The translations under genes were made by a program, and so were the position numbers. 64,000 nt of DNA from Liopterus haemorrhoidalis (Eukaryota > Arthropoda > Insecta > Coleoptera > Dytiscidae). The stretch is from NCBI GenBank assembly GCA_963971575.1, contig OZ020616.1:18797535-18861534 (forward strand). The letters run 5' to 3'. The notes under the pieces were generated by a model. That model ran no database searches and was not told the origin of the DNA. It saw only the letters and a program-made list of their open reading frames with translations. Below are positions 33,701-45,232 of this stretch, piece by piece (within the stretch, counting starts at the first letter, position 1; each line of letters opens with the position of its first letter).

Positions 33701-35610
33701 CAATACCATTTCGAGATATTTTAAAATGACAACTATGTGCAAAAAATAAATTTTATAACTCAACAAACACATGAAATACGATGGGATGTATAATTCACCC
33801 CGTTTCTAGATTCATCCCTTTAAGGGTTGATTAGGACAAAATCGTGAAATAAGTTTTTCGGCATTTGTATGGGTAATCTTTGTAAGTAAAAACCTAGTCG
33901 GTATCTTATTGGTCCTAAGAGATATTAGGGAATCCTTGAATTAACATTTCAGCCCGTTTCACCTTTTAGGGATGTAATTTTAAAATACTGTCAATACCAT
34001 TTAGAGATATTTTAAAAAGACACCTATGTGCAAAAAATAAATTTTATAACTCAACAAACACATGAAATACGACGGGACGTATAATTCACCCCGTTTGTAG
34101 ATTCATCCCTTTAAGGGTTGATTAGGACAAAATCCTGAAATAGGTTTTTCAGCATTTGTAAGGGTAATCATTGTAAGTAACAACCAAGTCGGTATCTTAT
34201 TAGTCCTAAGAGATATTAGGGAATCCTTGAATTAACATTTCAGCCCGTTTCACCTTTTAGGGATGTAATTTTAAAATACTGTCAATACCATTTAGAGATA
34301 TTTTAAAAAGACACCTATGTGCAAAAAATAAATTTTATAAGTCAACAAACACATGAAATACGACGGGACGTATAATTCACCCCGTTTGTAGATTCATCCC
34401 TTTAAGGGTTGATTAGGACAAAATCCTGAAATAAGTTTTTCTGCATTTGTAAGGGTAATCATTGTAAGTAACAACCAAGTCGGTATCTTATTGGTCCTAA
34501 GAGATATTAGGGAATCCTTGAATTAACATATCAGCCCGTTTCACCCTTTAGGGATGTAATTTTAAAAAACTGTCAATACCATTTCGAGATATTTTAAAAA
34601 GACACCTATGTGCAAAAAATAAATTTTATAACTCAACAAACACATGAAATACGATGGGATGTATAATTCACCCTGTTTGTAGATTCATCCCTTTAAGGGT
34701 TGATTAGAACAAAATCGTGAAATAAGTTTTTCGGCATTTGTATGGGTAATCTTTGTAAGTAAAAACCAAGTCGTTATCTTATTGGTCCTAAGAGATATTA
34801 AGGAATCCTTGAATTAACATTTCACCCCTTTTCACCCTTTAGGGACGTAATTTTAAAAAACTGTCAACACCATTTCCAGTTATTTTAAAAGACATTTATG
34901 TGCCAAAAATAAATTTTGTAACTCAACAAACACAGAAAATACGTCGGGATATATAATTCACCCCGATTGTAGATTCACCATTTAGGGGTTGATTAGGACA
35001 AAATCCTGAAATTAGTTTTTTGGAATTTGTATAGGTAATTTTTGTAAGAAAAAAGAGTAATCTTTGTTAGCAAAAACCAAGTCGATATTTTATTGGTCCT
35101 AAGAGATATTAAAGAATCCTTGAAATCACATATCATCCCTTTTCACCCTTTAGGGTTGAAATTTTAAAAAACTGTCAAAACCATTTCGAGGTATTATAAA
35201 AAGACACCTATGTGCCAAAAAGAAACCTTATAACTCAACAAACACAGGAAATACAACGGGATGTAAAATTCACCCCGATTGTAGATTCACCCCTTTAGGG
35301 GTTGATTAGTACAAAATCCTGAAATAAGTTTTTTGGCATTTGTATGGGTAATCTTTGTAAGCAAAAACTAAGTCGATATCCCATCGACCCGAAGAGATAT
35401 TAAAGAATCTGTGAAATCACATTTCACCCCTTTTTCGCCCCTTAGGGGTTGAATTTCGAAAAATCCCTTCTTAGTGGGTGCTTACGTCATGGAGGGAATA
35501 TGCTCTCCAAATTTCAAGTTTCTAGGCCCAGGGGTACAGGCTGGGCGGTGATGAGTGAGTCAGTCAGTCAGTCAGTCAGTCAGGACACTGCCTTTTATAT
35601 ATATAGATAG
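30709..35610 (+). repeat. 4.9-kb tandem array, ~291-bp units, within a mobile-element-like frame
   Basis: The marker 'gggttgattaggacaaaatcctgaaa' recurs at 30996, 31395, 31796, 32082, 32370, 32661, 32951, 33242, 33533, 33824, 34115, 34406, 34697, 34986 and 35299. The left units are about 400 bp and diverged; from 32370 the spacing is almost constant at 291 bp (290-291), ending with 289 and 313. The array begins 'actagctgagcacccgtgcttcgc' and ends with GTCA repeats (about 35558-35582) and 'ggacactgcc'. The motif 'cttttatatatata' lies just outside both ends and may be a target duplication. Open frames inside are chance. Confidence 0.9.
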
Positions 35611-36440
35611 ATAACAAGGATCACCCTGAAAGACAAAATTGGTAAAAAAAAATTATTTTAAATTAAAAATAAATAGATTTTCTCAAAATAATCTCTACTA
35701 ACTTCAATACAATGATTCATTCGCGAAAACTAAGTTTGAAATAAAGTTTTCCATTATTCTTCCGATATCTTTTTCATTTCCTTTTGAAACCCACGTACAG
35801 CTCCTTCCGAACTTTCAAACTTCTTTCTAGGAATGTTTTTCTTTTATTTTTGGGAATAAATAAAAATCCCATGGTGCCAAATAAGAACTATATGAAGGAT
35901 GCAGTGGCGTCGCTAATAGGGTGTAGTCCATACAGGGTGTCTCCGTCAGAAGTGGTTATATTGGTTCAAATAAATAGTAATTGTTAATTTGTCAAAATTA
36001 ACCATTTATGTATATTTGCTTTGTCGGTCTCTTTGACACTTCTCAGACATATCAAAAGGTACTTATCAAAAAAATATAGTAGGAAATTCAAGAAAATAAT
36101 TTAAAAATATAGTTATAAGCTTTCATGCATACGGGAGTAGTATAAAAATAATTGTTGGATTAACAATACATTTTATAATAGACTATTTTTGACCTCCATC
36201 CCCATTGCAAGGATTCCCAAATCCCCACCACCGAGATATTCCCTTCGATTTCAAACGATTGAAGAGATAAAAAATATCGGAAACTAATCTAAACATCGAT
36301 CCTAAAAAGTGCCTACAAAATGTGGGTCCAGAAATTCAAAACTTTCAAAATGCAAGTGATGACAAAAGAAAAAGATCATGAGCTCTAAAACTCAAGTGAA
36401 GAAATGATAACTCAAGTGTGTTCCTAAAAAACAAGTGTTT
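35611..36440. other. Unannotated AT-rich sequence
   Basis: No supported feature. The frame 35784-35987 has no recognisable domain. Confidence 0.4.
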
Positions 36441-36571
36441 TTACCGACCGCCAAAATATATAAGGGAGGTATTGTGATCATACCGATTTTGACATTTCGA
36501 GATTTCGATGGATCTCCACGAATTGAGGTCCCTACATAACGTTATGACTATTTTTAGCATGATCTCTGTCG

Positions 36572-36665
<94 letters not shown>

Positions 36666-36790
36666 CCGTCCGTCCGTCCGTCTGCCTGTCTGTGTACACG
36701 TGCAGAGCAAAAGGATTTTTATGAAACTTCATATTTAAGCTTTTGACATCAATGGCACGAACTGATCAACTTTTGGTAGAAATCGGTTGA
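36441..36790 (+). repeat. (GTCT)n microsatellite within a dispersed repeat
   Basis: About 30 GTCT/GTCC units run from 36571 to 36693, preceded by 'ttgtgatcataccgattttgaca' and followed by 'gtgtacacgtgcagagcaaaagg'. The overlapping open frames on both strands (repeated S-V-C-L and T-D-R-Q) are products of the repeat, not genes. Confidence 0.85.
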
Positions 36791-37321
36791 CTAAAAATGG
36801 GAGTTTACTCGTGTCGATTTTAAGATTTTTGCGAATATTTAGCAGAAAAATATTTCGAAAAAATTTATTTAGTAATTTATAAGTTGCTATAAAAGCAATA
36901 ACTAACAATTTTTATTTGAAACATTTTTTGATAAAACGAAAAAAATTTTTTTGAAATTTTTTCTATATCTATTTTTTCATAATTATATGTAACGTTTCCA
37001 TGGTCATGATAAATAATATCTCTGTTAGAAAATATTAGGCCAAGTTATTTCTACTCTAATGCTAGAATGTATTTTATACAAATACTTTGTGATGGCAGTC
37101 GGTCCTGTGGTGGCCACAGCTGATTTTGTTTTAGTGCTTTCGGAAGCTCAAGCCCCTGATCCCCCCACCCCCGAGGTGCATGTTGCAAATTATTATTAAT
37201 TTTTGTTCCGTGTTACCTAATTTTTGTAAATCATACGAGTCTCTTGATACTTCTGTCATTTAATTTCAATGAATTAACGACAAAAGAATATAAAATTACG
37301 CAGAATATTTTGGGTTCATTG
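36791..37321. other. Unannotated sequence
   Basis: No gene or repeat boundary could be supported. Confidence 0.4.
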
Positions 37322-37408
37322 ATATATTTGACACTTTTACAACATTTGGCAATAATGCTCCCATCTCCCATAAGAGCAATATTGTATTCTAACGTTTGAA
37401 CGGACTAT
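37322..37408. mobile_element. Right-end fragment of the GTCCGTTCAAAGG TA MITE
   Basis: It ends '..gagcaatattgtattctaacgtttgaacggac' before TATA, matching the TIR of 23239-23564. It is preceded by 'cacttttacaacatttggcaata', as in the copy at 50893-51258. Confidence 0.65.
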
Positions 37409-37996
37409 AAAAAAATTAAAACCGATTAGAGCTTAATTTGGATAGTACTAAATTATCCTCTATGCGGATTGTCCTTGAATTTTTCGAACAAACTTCATAT
37501 GTCGTAAACATGTACAACAACAGTTGTAGGTACAAACTGGTAAGCTGTCACCAGTTAACGAATCAATTATGTGCAAGTGTGAAAGTACCTGGTCCGTTAC
37601 ATATGGATGTGTTCCTTGTATGGTGTGAGAGTTGACGCTGTTTATTGTCGACAAATGGTTTCTCAGTTTCGAAATAATGGCTCTGTACACTGCCTCTATT
37701 TGCGTATTGTGAAACAACTCATTAATGTATGGAAGCTGATGTAAGGAGTTGACCGGAAATTCATTGTAAAAAATACAAATATAAACAATCGGATATTCAA
37801 GCTTTCACGAGGGTTTTTTTTGTAATTTATCAGTAAGGTGGTTCCGAGCCAAATCACCGACTCCACAAGCCACGAAATCCATAAGATCTACAGATGCTAC
37901 ATTATTTTTATCTGAACTCTCACTTATACTGCTCACTGAGCAAAAATAACTGAACGATATCTTTAGAAATAAAACAGCTTATTTTTACAAGTCTTG
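37409..37996. other. Unannotated sequence
   Basis: No gene recognised. Overlapping open frames on both strands (37438-37717) show no domain. Confidence 0.35.
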
Positions 37997-37998
37997 TA

Positions 37999-38930
37999 AA
38001 GGTGTCCCAAGATTAACGCAAGATTTGAATTTGCCGCCATTTGTGCAGTAAATTGTTGGCAACCCTGAAAAAAAAAACAATTTGACAACTAAGAGTTTAG
38101 GGTTAGTAAAAATGGAGCGCTACACGATACAACAACGTGTTTTCATGGATTATTGAACATCAACAAGTGGATGCTGATTATTCGAGCAAAATCATCCTAA
38201 GCGATGAAGCACATTTTCACCTTGATGGCTTTGTTAATCGCCAAAATTGACGTGTTTGGGGTTAGGAGAACCCACATGTGATGTTCGGAGAACCCACGGA
38301 GAACAAATGCATCCACAACGTGTCACTGTTTGGTGCGGATTTTAGCCAGGAGGCATCATTGGACCATACTTTTTTGAAAATGAGGCTGGTCAAGCAGTGA
38401 CTGTTACTGGTGCTCGATATCGAGACATGATAACACAGTTCTTTCTGCCGAAATTGGATGATATTGATGTGGTCAATATGTGGTTTCAACAAGACGGTGC
38501 CACATGCCATACAGCCCGTGAAACAATTCAATTACTGCATAAGACATTTCCTGGTCGTGTACTCTCTCGTTTCGGTGATCAGAACTGGCTTCCTAGATCG
38601 TATGATTTAACACCATTAGATTTCTTTTTATGGGTTTTTTTGAAGTCAAAGGTCTATGTCAACAAGCCCACAACCACCCGTGCATTACAGGAGGAAATTA
38701 AACGCTGCATCAACGAAATTCAGCCACATTTATGCAAAATGGTCATGGAAAATTTCAACAAAACAGTGCGTATGTGCCAGCAAAGCCGTGGAGGCCATTT
38801 GTCCGATGTGTTATTCCATAAATAACCCTACCCTATGTAGTTTATGATTCAATAAAAAAATAACAATCTAAAGACTAAAAACTGTATTTTCTATTTAATT
38901 CAAATCTTGCGTTAATCTTGGGACACCCAT
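37999..38930 (+). mobile_element. Tc/mariner-superfamily element, 932 bp, both TIRs present
   Basis: The ends share a TIR of about 28 bases (ggtgtcccaagattaacgca then agatttg), flanked by TA at 37997-37998 and 38931-38932. It carries a transposase with part of the 5' half missing. Confidence 0.85.
38110..38825 (+). pseudogene. IS630/Tc1-mariner transposase, broken
   Basis: A start-like MERYTIQQRVF at about 38111 is soon followed by a jump to the catalytic region IILSDEAHFHLDGFVNRQN, holding the first catalytic Asp. After frame changes the frame at 38397-38825 is intact to a TAA. It contains MWFQQDGATCHTARETIQLL with the second Asp, SYDLTPLDFFLWVFLKSKVY with the third Asp, and a C-terminal ALQEEIKRCINEI. 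The N-terminal DNA-binding domains are mostly deleted, and stops lie between 38220 and 38397, so no enzyme is expected. The WFQQDGA and LTPLDFFLW motifs belong to an insect Tc/mariner group distinct from the classical mariners elsewhere in this window. Confidence 0.8.
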
Positions 38931-38932
38931 TA

Positions 38933-39648
38933 TAAGAAACTATACGTTTGTGCCCGCCCCATTCCATAAAAATATTTAAAGTTGGAGGCTTACAAGCTAA
39001 TTGGACAAACCAGGATGGTATTTCAAAATGACGGTCAATAGTTTTCAGCTATACAGTGGCGTAGGGCAATTTATTTAAATAATTTTTATCGGTATAAAAA
39101 TAAAATACCAATCTTAAAATTTTCAAAAGAAGCTAAAGATAGGAGATACAAACAATCAATAAAACACTATTATTCATCTGTAATTTATTACTGGCAGCAA
39201 AAAACATTGACAGCAATTGTGGTATTTGAAATGACATAATTTCCGTCAGAAAAAATTGTATGTAAAAATGCATATTTCTCCTTTAGTCTTTTTATTCAAT
39301 TGCGCACCCTCACAAATTGTTGACAGCTCACATAATAAGATTGAAGCAAGGGAGACCATAAGTTACCATGGCTTCGTTGAAACTGTTGGGCCATTACAGC
39401 CCCATTATTTTCAAGACGAAACATATTTACGAGGATTTAAAAAATTCGAATCACAAGTCAGTCTATTGATTTGCAATTTTCATGACAATTGAACGAGTCT
39501 GTTGGTAGAAATGCCGGGTTCACACGATTCAAGTGACATGATCAAGTCAGTTTCAGTTGAATTTAATTGACTTGCATTCAATTACTTGTTTACACGTTTC
39601 TATTGAAATGAATGCATGTCAGTTCTTCTTCTTCTTAGAGTGCCATGC
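38933..39648. other. Unannotated sequence
   Basis: No gene seen. Near 39513 'gccgggttcacacgattcaagtgac' resembles a stretch at 10949 ('ccgggttcacacaattcagta'), hinting at a dispersed repeat without clear ends. Confidence 0.35.
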
Positions 39649-39722
39649 TCGATGCTCTGAATTGACAAGTTCGTACTGAACATATTCGATGCTCTGAACT
39701 GACAAATACGTACTGAACATAT
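39649..39722. repeat. 37-bp tandem duplication
   Basis: Two units starting 'tcgatgctctgaattgacaa' (39649 and 39686) differ at few positions. Confidence 0.8.
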
Positions 39723-39814
39723 TCCGAGCGTAGGCTATTTCCCCGCATACAGTTGTGTTGAGTGTGTTGCCTGTATATAACACAATCATAGCATGTAAGT
39801 TGGTAGCTTTAATT

Positions 39815-39997
39815 TAGACTTACCGTTTAAGCGGAACTGATTGGAATTTTTGTTTTTGTAAGTTGTCACGAGTTCACTTTTTAATGGTTGAAGTGAGATT
39901 TTGCTAAACAAAATTATCAAAAGCCTCATTTAAACATTAAAAGTTACTAGTTTTGAAACTCTAATTCCGCTTAAATCAAAGAAACACACTTTTATAT
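39815..39997 (-). mobile_element. Short TA MITE of the TTTAAGCGGAACTAA family
   Basis: 'ttaccgtttaagcggaactga' on the left and 'actctaattccgcttaaatcaaagaaac' on the right are the family's TIRs, with the 'gtaagttgtcacgag..' interior. Ends are slightly decayed. Confidence 0.65.
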
Positions 39998-40163
39998 TTA
40001 TTTGTAATCCTAATGGCGATACTGTCATCATTGGCTAGGAGGTTATAACATAATTTAAAAATAATCATCAGAGTAAGCCGTAGAAGAGAGACAGCACAAG
40101 GCATGTTGGTGCAAAAACAAAAATAATTTATTTAGTTTATTTATTTATTTGACGTTATTTTTT

Positions 40164-40722
40164 ATAGTATGTTTCTTTGGTTTACGCGGAACTAATTGGG
40201 AGTCTCGTTCTTTTAGGTTGTTATGAGCAGGGGCCTTGCTTGTGTTATTTCATATTTCATATTGGGATGTGAAAATTTAAAATTCCAACAGTGAAACCAT
40301 GGAAACGAACGGCATTTATTAAAAAAATATAATGTATAGCATGTTTCTTTGGTTTAAGCGGAACCATAGTTTCAAATCTAGTAACTTTTACAGATTAAGT
40401 GAGGCTTTTGAGAGACTTCAAACCCTGAAAATAGAGCTCATGACAACTTACAAAAATGTAAATTCCAGTTAGTTCCCCTTAAACATTTGGAATAGCCTAT
40501 ATTTTTACATATTTTAAAGACAAATAATGTGAAATTTGTATTAAAAAGGACACAAAAAAAAACAAAATATATCTTATGAAAATGACATTCAATTTTACCT
40601 AGAATTTGCAGTGTGAGTATGATTTACAAAGCTTAAACAAAATGACTAAAAGCCCGGTTTGATAGATAAAAATTACTAGATTTCAAACTCTAGTTCCACT
40701 TAAACGTTTGGAATAGTCTTAA
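40164..40722 (+). mobile_element. Long TA MITE with a short copy nested inside
   Basis: The outer copy starts 'tatagtatgtttctttggttt' and ends 'cacttaaacgtttggaatag'. It matches the long form at 24649-25063 outside the nested segment. The short copy 40335-40502 ('tatagcatgtttctttggtttaagcg' to 'catttggaatagcctata') is inserted at a TA of the outer copy. Confidence 0.75.
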
Positions 40723-40829
40723 GTGTTTGTATAAATTTTTATTTGCTATTTTATAAAAAAATTAATTAATAATTAAATAAACAAAATTTATTTTTAAGAA
40801 TAAATCGGTAGTGTAAAAGTTTATGTGAG

Positions 40830-41015
40830 TATAGCCTGTTTATTTGGTTTAAGCGGAACTAGATTTTGAATTCTAGTAACGTTTACTGATTAAGTCGGGC
40901 TTTTGACCATTTTGTTTAGCAAACGGCAACTTGAACCATTAAAAAGAAAGCTTATGACGATTTCGGAAAATGAAAACTCCACTTAGTTCCACTTAAACGT
41001 TTGGAATAGCCTATA
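40830..41015 (+). mobile_element. Short TA MITE, complete (~185 bp)
   Basis: 'tatagcctgtttatttggtttaagcggaacta' and the inverse of 'tagttccacttaaacgtttggaatagcctata' define the element, with TA flanks. A near-identical copy lies at 47971-48137. Confidence 0.8.
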
Positions 41016-41349
41016 GATCTAACGTTCCAAATGTATTCAAAGGCATAAGTGAGTTTTACTCGACCTACTCTATTTTTTTTTAATCACACGTTTATGTCAT
41101 ACAGACAGTGCACAGTGGGGCCAAATCACGCTTGTCTTGGCAAAAATTAATGTTTTGTAAAATTTGATATTATTATTTTTTATATTAATAGAAAAAGCCT
41201 AATTATATTTGTTTCTATTATAATTGAACATTTAAAATCAGTTTTATATAAATAATATATATATTTTATTAAGTAAATAATAAAATACATAATGTTAATA
41301 CATAAAAAATACAAAATAATTTACATAATGTTATATTTTAAGTAAACTG
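41016..41349. other. 3' flank of the transposon-derived gene
   Basis: AT-rich, no open frame. If the neighbouring gene is transcribed, this holds its 3' untranslated region; an ATTAAA/AATAAA-rich patch near 41270-41290 in reverse could serve for polyadenylation but is not distinctive in this AT-rich DNA. Confidence 0.3.
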
Positions 41350-42105
41350 TCACATAAAACTGTCACTGTCGTCTTCTTCTTCACTCAATATTTCTTCAGC
41401 CTCTTCTTGAACTTTTGGATCCACCAATAAATTTAGTACTTCTAAAGGTAAAAGGATGCTATTTTTTTTTGATGTGGATTAATCTTAAAAAATGTATATA
41501 TTAGTGATTTAGAATATAAAAACTTTTGTATAAATTTATTACCTGAGAAATAACTGGATCAGAAGTAATTAACAATCGATTAAGCACATCTCTAATGTTC
41601 ATTTTCCGTGAAAATTTTCTTGCAAGCCCTTTTCTATACTTCTTAAAATGTTTATTGCGAGCTTCCTGTGCTTCTTCAGATAGCATTCCTATTGGCAATA
41701 TAGCTGATTGAACCACTTTCGCCCCATGAAGAAGTATCTTGTGTACTGTAGCCGGCATATAGTACCAAGAATAAATATTTAAATATTGCTCAGTGGTATC
41801 CTTTAAAAATTGTTCAAATTTTGCCATATTAATATCATATCCAGAAGAATTTGTTCGTAAATATGTCCCAAATCGGGATATGATTTCTTCATCTATGCCG
41901 GTGATTTCAGAAGATAGAGAAGGGTTTTAAAAAAAAATAGTCGCGCCGTATTTCTATCATTGGAATTTCCACTACCTCCAGATTTTGGTTGGTCAACTAT
42001 TAATCCCATTTGGATTTTAAATTTTCTTCGAATCTCCTTTTTACGTTCGTCCACTATATCCTTATCTTTTTTATCTCTAATTGGCCATTTCTTGGTGGGC
42101 AAAAT
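41350..42105 (-). pseudogene. Transposon-derived uncharacterised protein, two exons, homopolymer frameshifts
   Basis: The minus strand encodes KKWPIRDKKDKDIVDERKKE, then GSGNSNDRNTARLF. After a frameshift at a T9 run (about 41937) it continues SSEITGIDEEIISRFGT, YSWYYMPATVHKILLHGAKV, LPIGMLSEEAQEARNKHFKK and LLITSDPVISQ up to a GTAATA donor at 41542. A 58-base intron (41484-41542) follows. The second exon runs to a TGA at 41350-41352, ending in an acidic EEILSEEEDDSDSF tail after another shift at an A9 run (about 41466). The block order matches an uncharacterised arthropod family, recalled from memory, that occurs in many copies per genome and is probably transposon-borne. An upstream exon is needed, as there is no ATG. 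The only defects are homopolymer slips, so the copy is young or affected by sequencing errors. Confidence 0.65.
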
Positions 42106-42180
42106 TCCATGCCTGAACGGGTTTCAAACCCGAGACTTTAGCAACGCAGGGTACTTGTGTTACCATTACCCCGTTTTGGT
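42095..42180 (-). repeat. tRNA-like segment, possible SINE head
   Basis: The reverse complement reads 'acggggtaatggtaacacaag' (box A-like) and, about 30 bases on, 'ctcgggtttgaaacccg' (box B-like). The spacing is close to a tRNA, but flanking arms do not pair. It abuts the 5' edge of the transposon-derived gene, possibly truncating it. Confidence 0.5.
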
Positions 42181-43132
42181 TTATAAATATGAATTTATTA
42201 ATACCAGTAATAGTGTGCTATCACAAACGGCACTTATTTTGTCCACTTTGTTAAGTTATGTTTATATCACTTTCCTGTTGGCTGTAAGATTCAATTTAAA
42301 CGGGCTAACCCCCAGCACCAGCAACCATTAATCCCAGCAATCCTGATAGATCATCAGATTGTTTATTAATGCTCGGAAAGCTCTGGGGGATCAATCGGGT
42401 GGACTAAAAATAAGCTAATATGTACGCTCCTACTGACTTTACGAACGGATCGGGATCACTTAGATCGCTTGGATTGATCTGACTGACTAAACGTAAACGC
42501 CTTGTATGTCTTTATGACAGACTTCTATTAATCTCGTACGAAGCACGAGTACGTTCAATGGTTATCAATTATATATTATTTAATACCTTCTACGCATTTC
42601 CCTGTTCTGTTGCAATTCCTTTTCTATAAATTACGGCAGCAGCTTCCACTTAATTTATGTTGAAAATGGAGATTAATTCAAATGAATTCCATATAAGGTG
42701 GTTATTAAGTATTTTTGTTAACGATAGATTATTGAAAGGGGAATTTGTAATACGGATTGAAAGTTGCTAATTAGCTATGAAATCGATTCTGTTCTTCTTT
42801 ATCACTCTTTTCCTTTCTAAATTATTACTTCAAATTTTACATTCTACATGAAATTAATGCAACTTTAAAAAAATTGCGGTCTGGCGCTAGGGTGACCAAA
42901 TTTTGATCAACCAATTTCGGGATATCGAGTTTAAAAAATAGACATAACAAAAATAAACAACTAAAAAACAAACACCGGGATTTTCCATTACTACGAATAC
43001 ATACAAAATACAAAATTTATATAAATGAATTGGAGTACTGTTTTTTATTATTATTTCCCCCCCCCCCAGTTTTTATATCTACACGTTTCGGTTATTCCAA
43101 GAAATCAATCTGTCTGTCTGTTCGAGATTAAC
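42181..43132. other. Unannotated sequence with fragments of repeat ends
   Basis: At 42889 'gctagggtgaccaaattttgatc' resembles the left end of the hAT MITE at 47301-47622 (taggctgaccagatttt), but no right end was found. A C12 run lies at 43057-43068. No gene recognised. Confidence 0.4.
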
Positions 43133-43380
43133 TTAAAAACAGCTAGACACATTTTCATAAAATTTGGTATGATGACAAAACAAAACAAAACAAAACTCAA
43201 ATATATACACTTGCCAAATAATATAAACCTTACGTACATAATAAGTTATGGCGTGCCAATCATCTTCTATTGTCTCATCCGTTGTCGCATTCCGAAATAG
43301 TTCTGTGGATGTATCTCCAAACCACATCCTTAGGTTACCAAGCCAGGTAATCATCCTTCGTCTTCCAGGATCTCTTCTTT
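43133..43380 (-). pseudogene. Non-LTR retrotransposon extreme C-terminus
   Basis: Minus-strand translation from about 43378 gives RRDPGRRRMITWLGNLRMWFG then DTSTELFRNATTDETI. This resembles, from memory, the conserved last residues of an insect RT protein (GRRRxxWLxNLRxWFGCSSxELFRAA). Only about 50 residues remain before the similarity is lost. Confidence 0.6.
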
Positions 43381-43491
43381 GTTAGTTAAAAATTTTGGCT
43401 TACAAACAGGAAGGCTATTTGCGTCCTCAGGACTTTTTCCTTCTTCAACTTTTGTCTATGTAATATTCTGTAAGATTCCTTTTCTTTAAAG

Positions 43492-43735
43492 CAGCGTTTC
43501 CCAAACTGTGCGCCGCGGTGCCCTGGGGCGCCGTGGCTAGGCTACAGGGGCGCCACGAAGACTTTTTTTTGCTCTTCATTTGTTTTTGGGGAAGTAAATT
43601 TTATCAATTTACTTCATATGCCAAGGGCGCCGAAAACATTGCTACGGCTCTGATTGTATTTATTGACTTGGGGCGCCGCGGGAAAATTTTAATACATTAA
43701 GGGCGCCTGAAACCGAAACAGTTTGGGAACCATTG
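43492..43735. mobile_element. 244-bp hAT MITE with perfect 8-bp TSD
   Basis: The TIRs 'cagcgtttcccaaactg' and 'cagtttgggaaccattg' (inverse) are flanked by ctttaaag at 43484-43491 and 43736-43743. The interior contains 'gccaagggcgccgaaaac' plus 'attgctacggctctg', the right end of a different hAT MITE family (8072-8282, 57226-57406), so this element is a chimera. Confidence 0.9.
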
Positions 43736-43743
43736 CTTTAAAG

Positions 43744-44559
43744 AATGTTGTCAAACATTCTCTGGATAATGTGAGCGCTGTTGACTCAAGCGATCCTGAA
43801 GTCCAATATATCATATGAGTTATTCTTTTTCATATAATTTATTTGTTATTAAAATTATGGGTGGATTTAGCGAACGCATCTGTTGAGTAAGTTGACTTAC
43901 AGATCGCATTATTTCGCTTGCTATACGTTTAGCAAACTGACAAGAGTTGACTACAATCACAATCTAAACAGGTTGATTGCTGATTCTGAACAGTTAAGTT
44001 CGCTAAACTGGCTCAATATTACGCAATATGCTTCTTTTTAATATATTACAATAAAAATCGTCTCGTTTTCAAATCGCTTGCGTGCCAAAAAAATTTATAC
44101 TGGCACGCCACCCCTAGGCTATATGGTGTCTCAAAATATTCATTTTAACTGGGGTTTGGGGGGACGCTAACTAATTAACTACCTGAAATATATTACTTCT
44201 TACTGATTTAAAATCGTATAAAAATATTCGTTTATCTACGCATCAAGAGGTTTTGCTTATACCCTACTCAGATTTTTTTTAAATATTTATTTCTTTGTTA
44301 ATTACAAATTTGTTTATATTTTTCGTGTGAGTATTTTTCTTGATATTTTCCAGAGATTTTTCTCGAGGGGGGGACGCTCAGAAACCAATTTATTTCTTAG
44401 GAGTGATCAGAAGCTAAATTTTTTTCTTGGAGCGGACTCGCATTTTATTACAAGACAAACGTGTCCGTTAAAAATGTGTTTTTAGTGCTAGGCTAGGAGG
44501 GGGATAGGGCAAACCCGTGACACCTCCCAGACTTAGCGCCTAAATGAACTACATATGCA
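43744..44559. other. Unannotated sequence
   Basis: No gene. Around 43862-44027 the short inverted motifs 'atttagcgaac' and 'gttcgctaaa' may be decayed MITE ends, without clear target duplications. Confidence 0.35.
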
Positions 44560-44680
44560 TTCCAAATTTATACTGTCTAGGTTTAGCCGTTTCGCCACCA
44601 GAAAGACAGAAAGATTGACACAAGAGTAACGGTATCAGGGTTTTTCCTTATACCTACAAAATCTTAAAAATGTACAGGCT
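44560..44680 (-). repeat. Dispersed repeat, reverse copy of the 6415-6680 family
   Basis: Its reverse complement reads 'gattttgtaggtataaggaaaaaccctgataccgt' and 'aaacggctaaacctagacag', matching 6465-6612 but without the expanded GTCT run. Confidence 0.6.
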
Positions 44681-45212
44681 CGTCATCTAGTCATCAATAT
44701 GCAATTAAACAACAAAGAATCTCTGGCAATCTCTGTGTAACTTATAGTCCATCCAAATTACGTTGATGAAATAATTCCGACTTTTACAACAAAAAGTTAG
44801 ACTGTTAAAAAATTAATTATATCATTGCTTTTAATAAAATTACTGATGGGATCCAGCCTCTCTCGCCGCGAATTACAAAGCGCCCCTGAGTTTGAGCAAT
44901 AATTATTACCAAGAGTAGGTCAATGCAGATAGGTAAGTTTTTCTTGCGCGTTGATATCTTCATGTTAGCCGATGATTTACACATTCTGGAAAGTAGATTT
45001 AAACACCTGTTTCTACTGGAAAAACTATAGAAAATCACTTTCAGTTGTCAACAGAAACTATGTCACTGTGTTTCAGACGGTTTCTAAATGTGTTTTTAAT
45101 TTGGCGCCAATATTATTTAAGCCCTTTACTTTTTCTTATTTGTATATGGAAAATTCTTTATTGACATTCTAATTATTATATATTTATGTCAGAATAAAAC
45201 TTATATTTATAA
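44681..45212. other. Unannotated sequence
   Basis: No feature supported; the small open frames at 44817-45172 have no recognisable domain. Confidence 0.4.
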
Positions 45213-45232
45213 AGGTCATTTCTTTGGTTTAA

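Noticed and set aside
30709..35610. Regular spacing considered as a CRISPR-like array
   Set aside because: Units are 290 bp or more with no unique spacers, in a eukaryotic context; this is a tandem repeat.
36441..36738. Overlapping open frames on both strands with V-C-L-S and T-D-R-Q repeats
   Set aside because: They are translations of a GTCT microsatellite; length-conserving repeats stay open in all frames and do not indicate genes.
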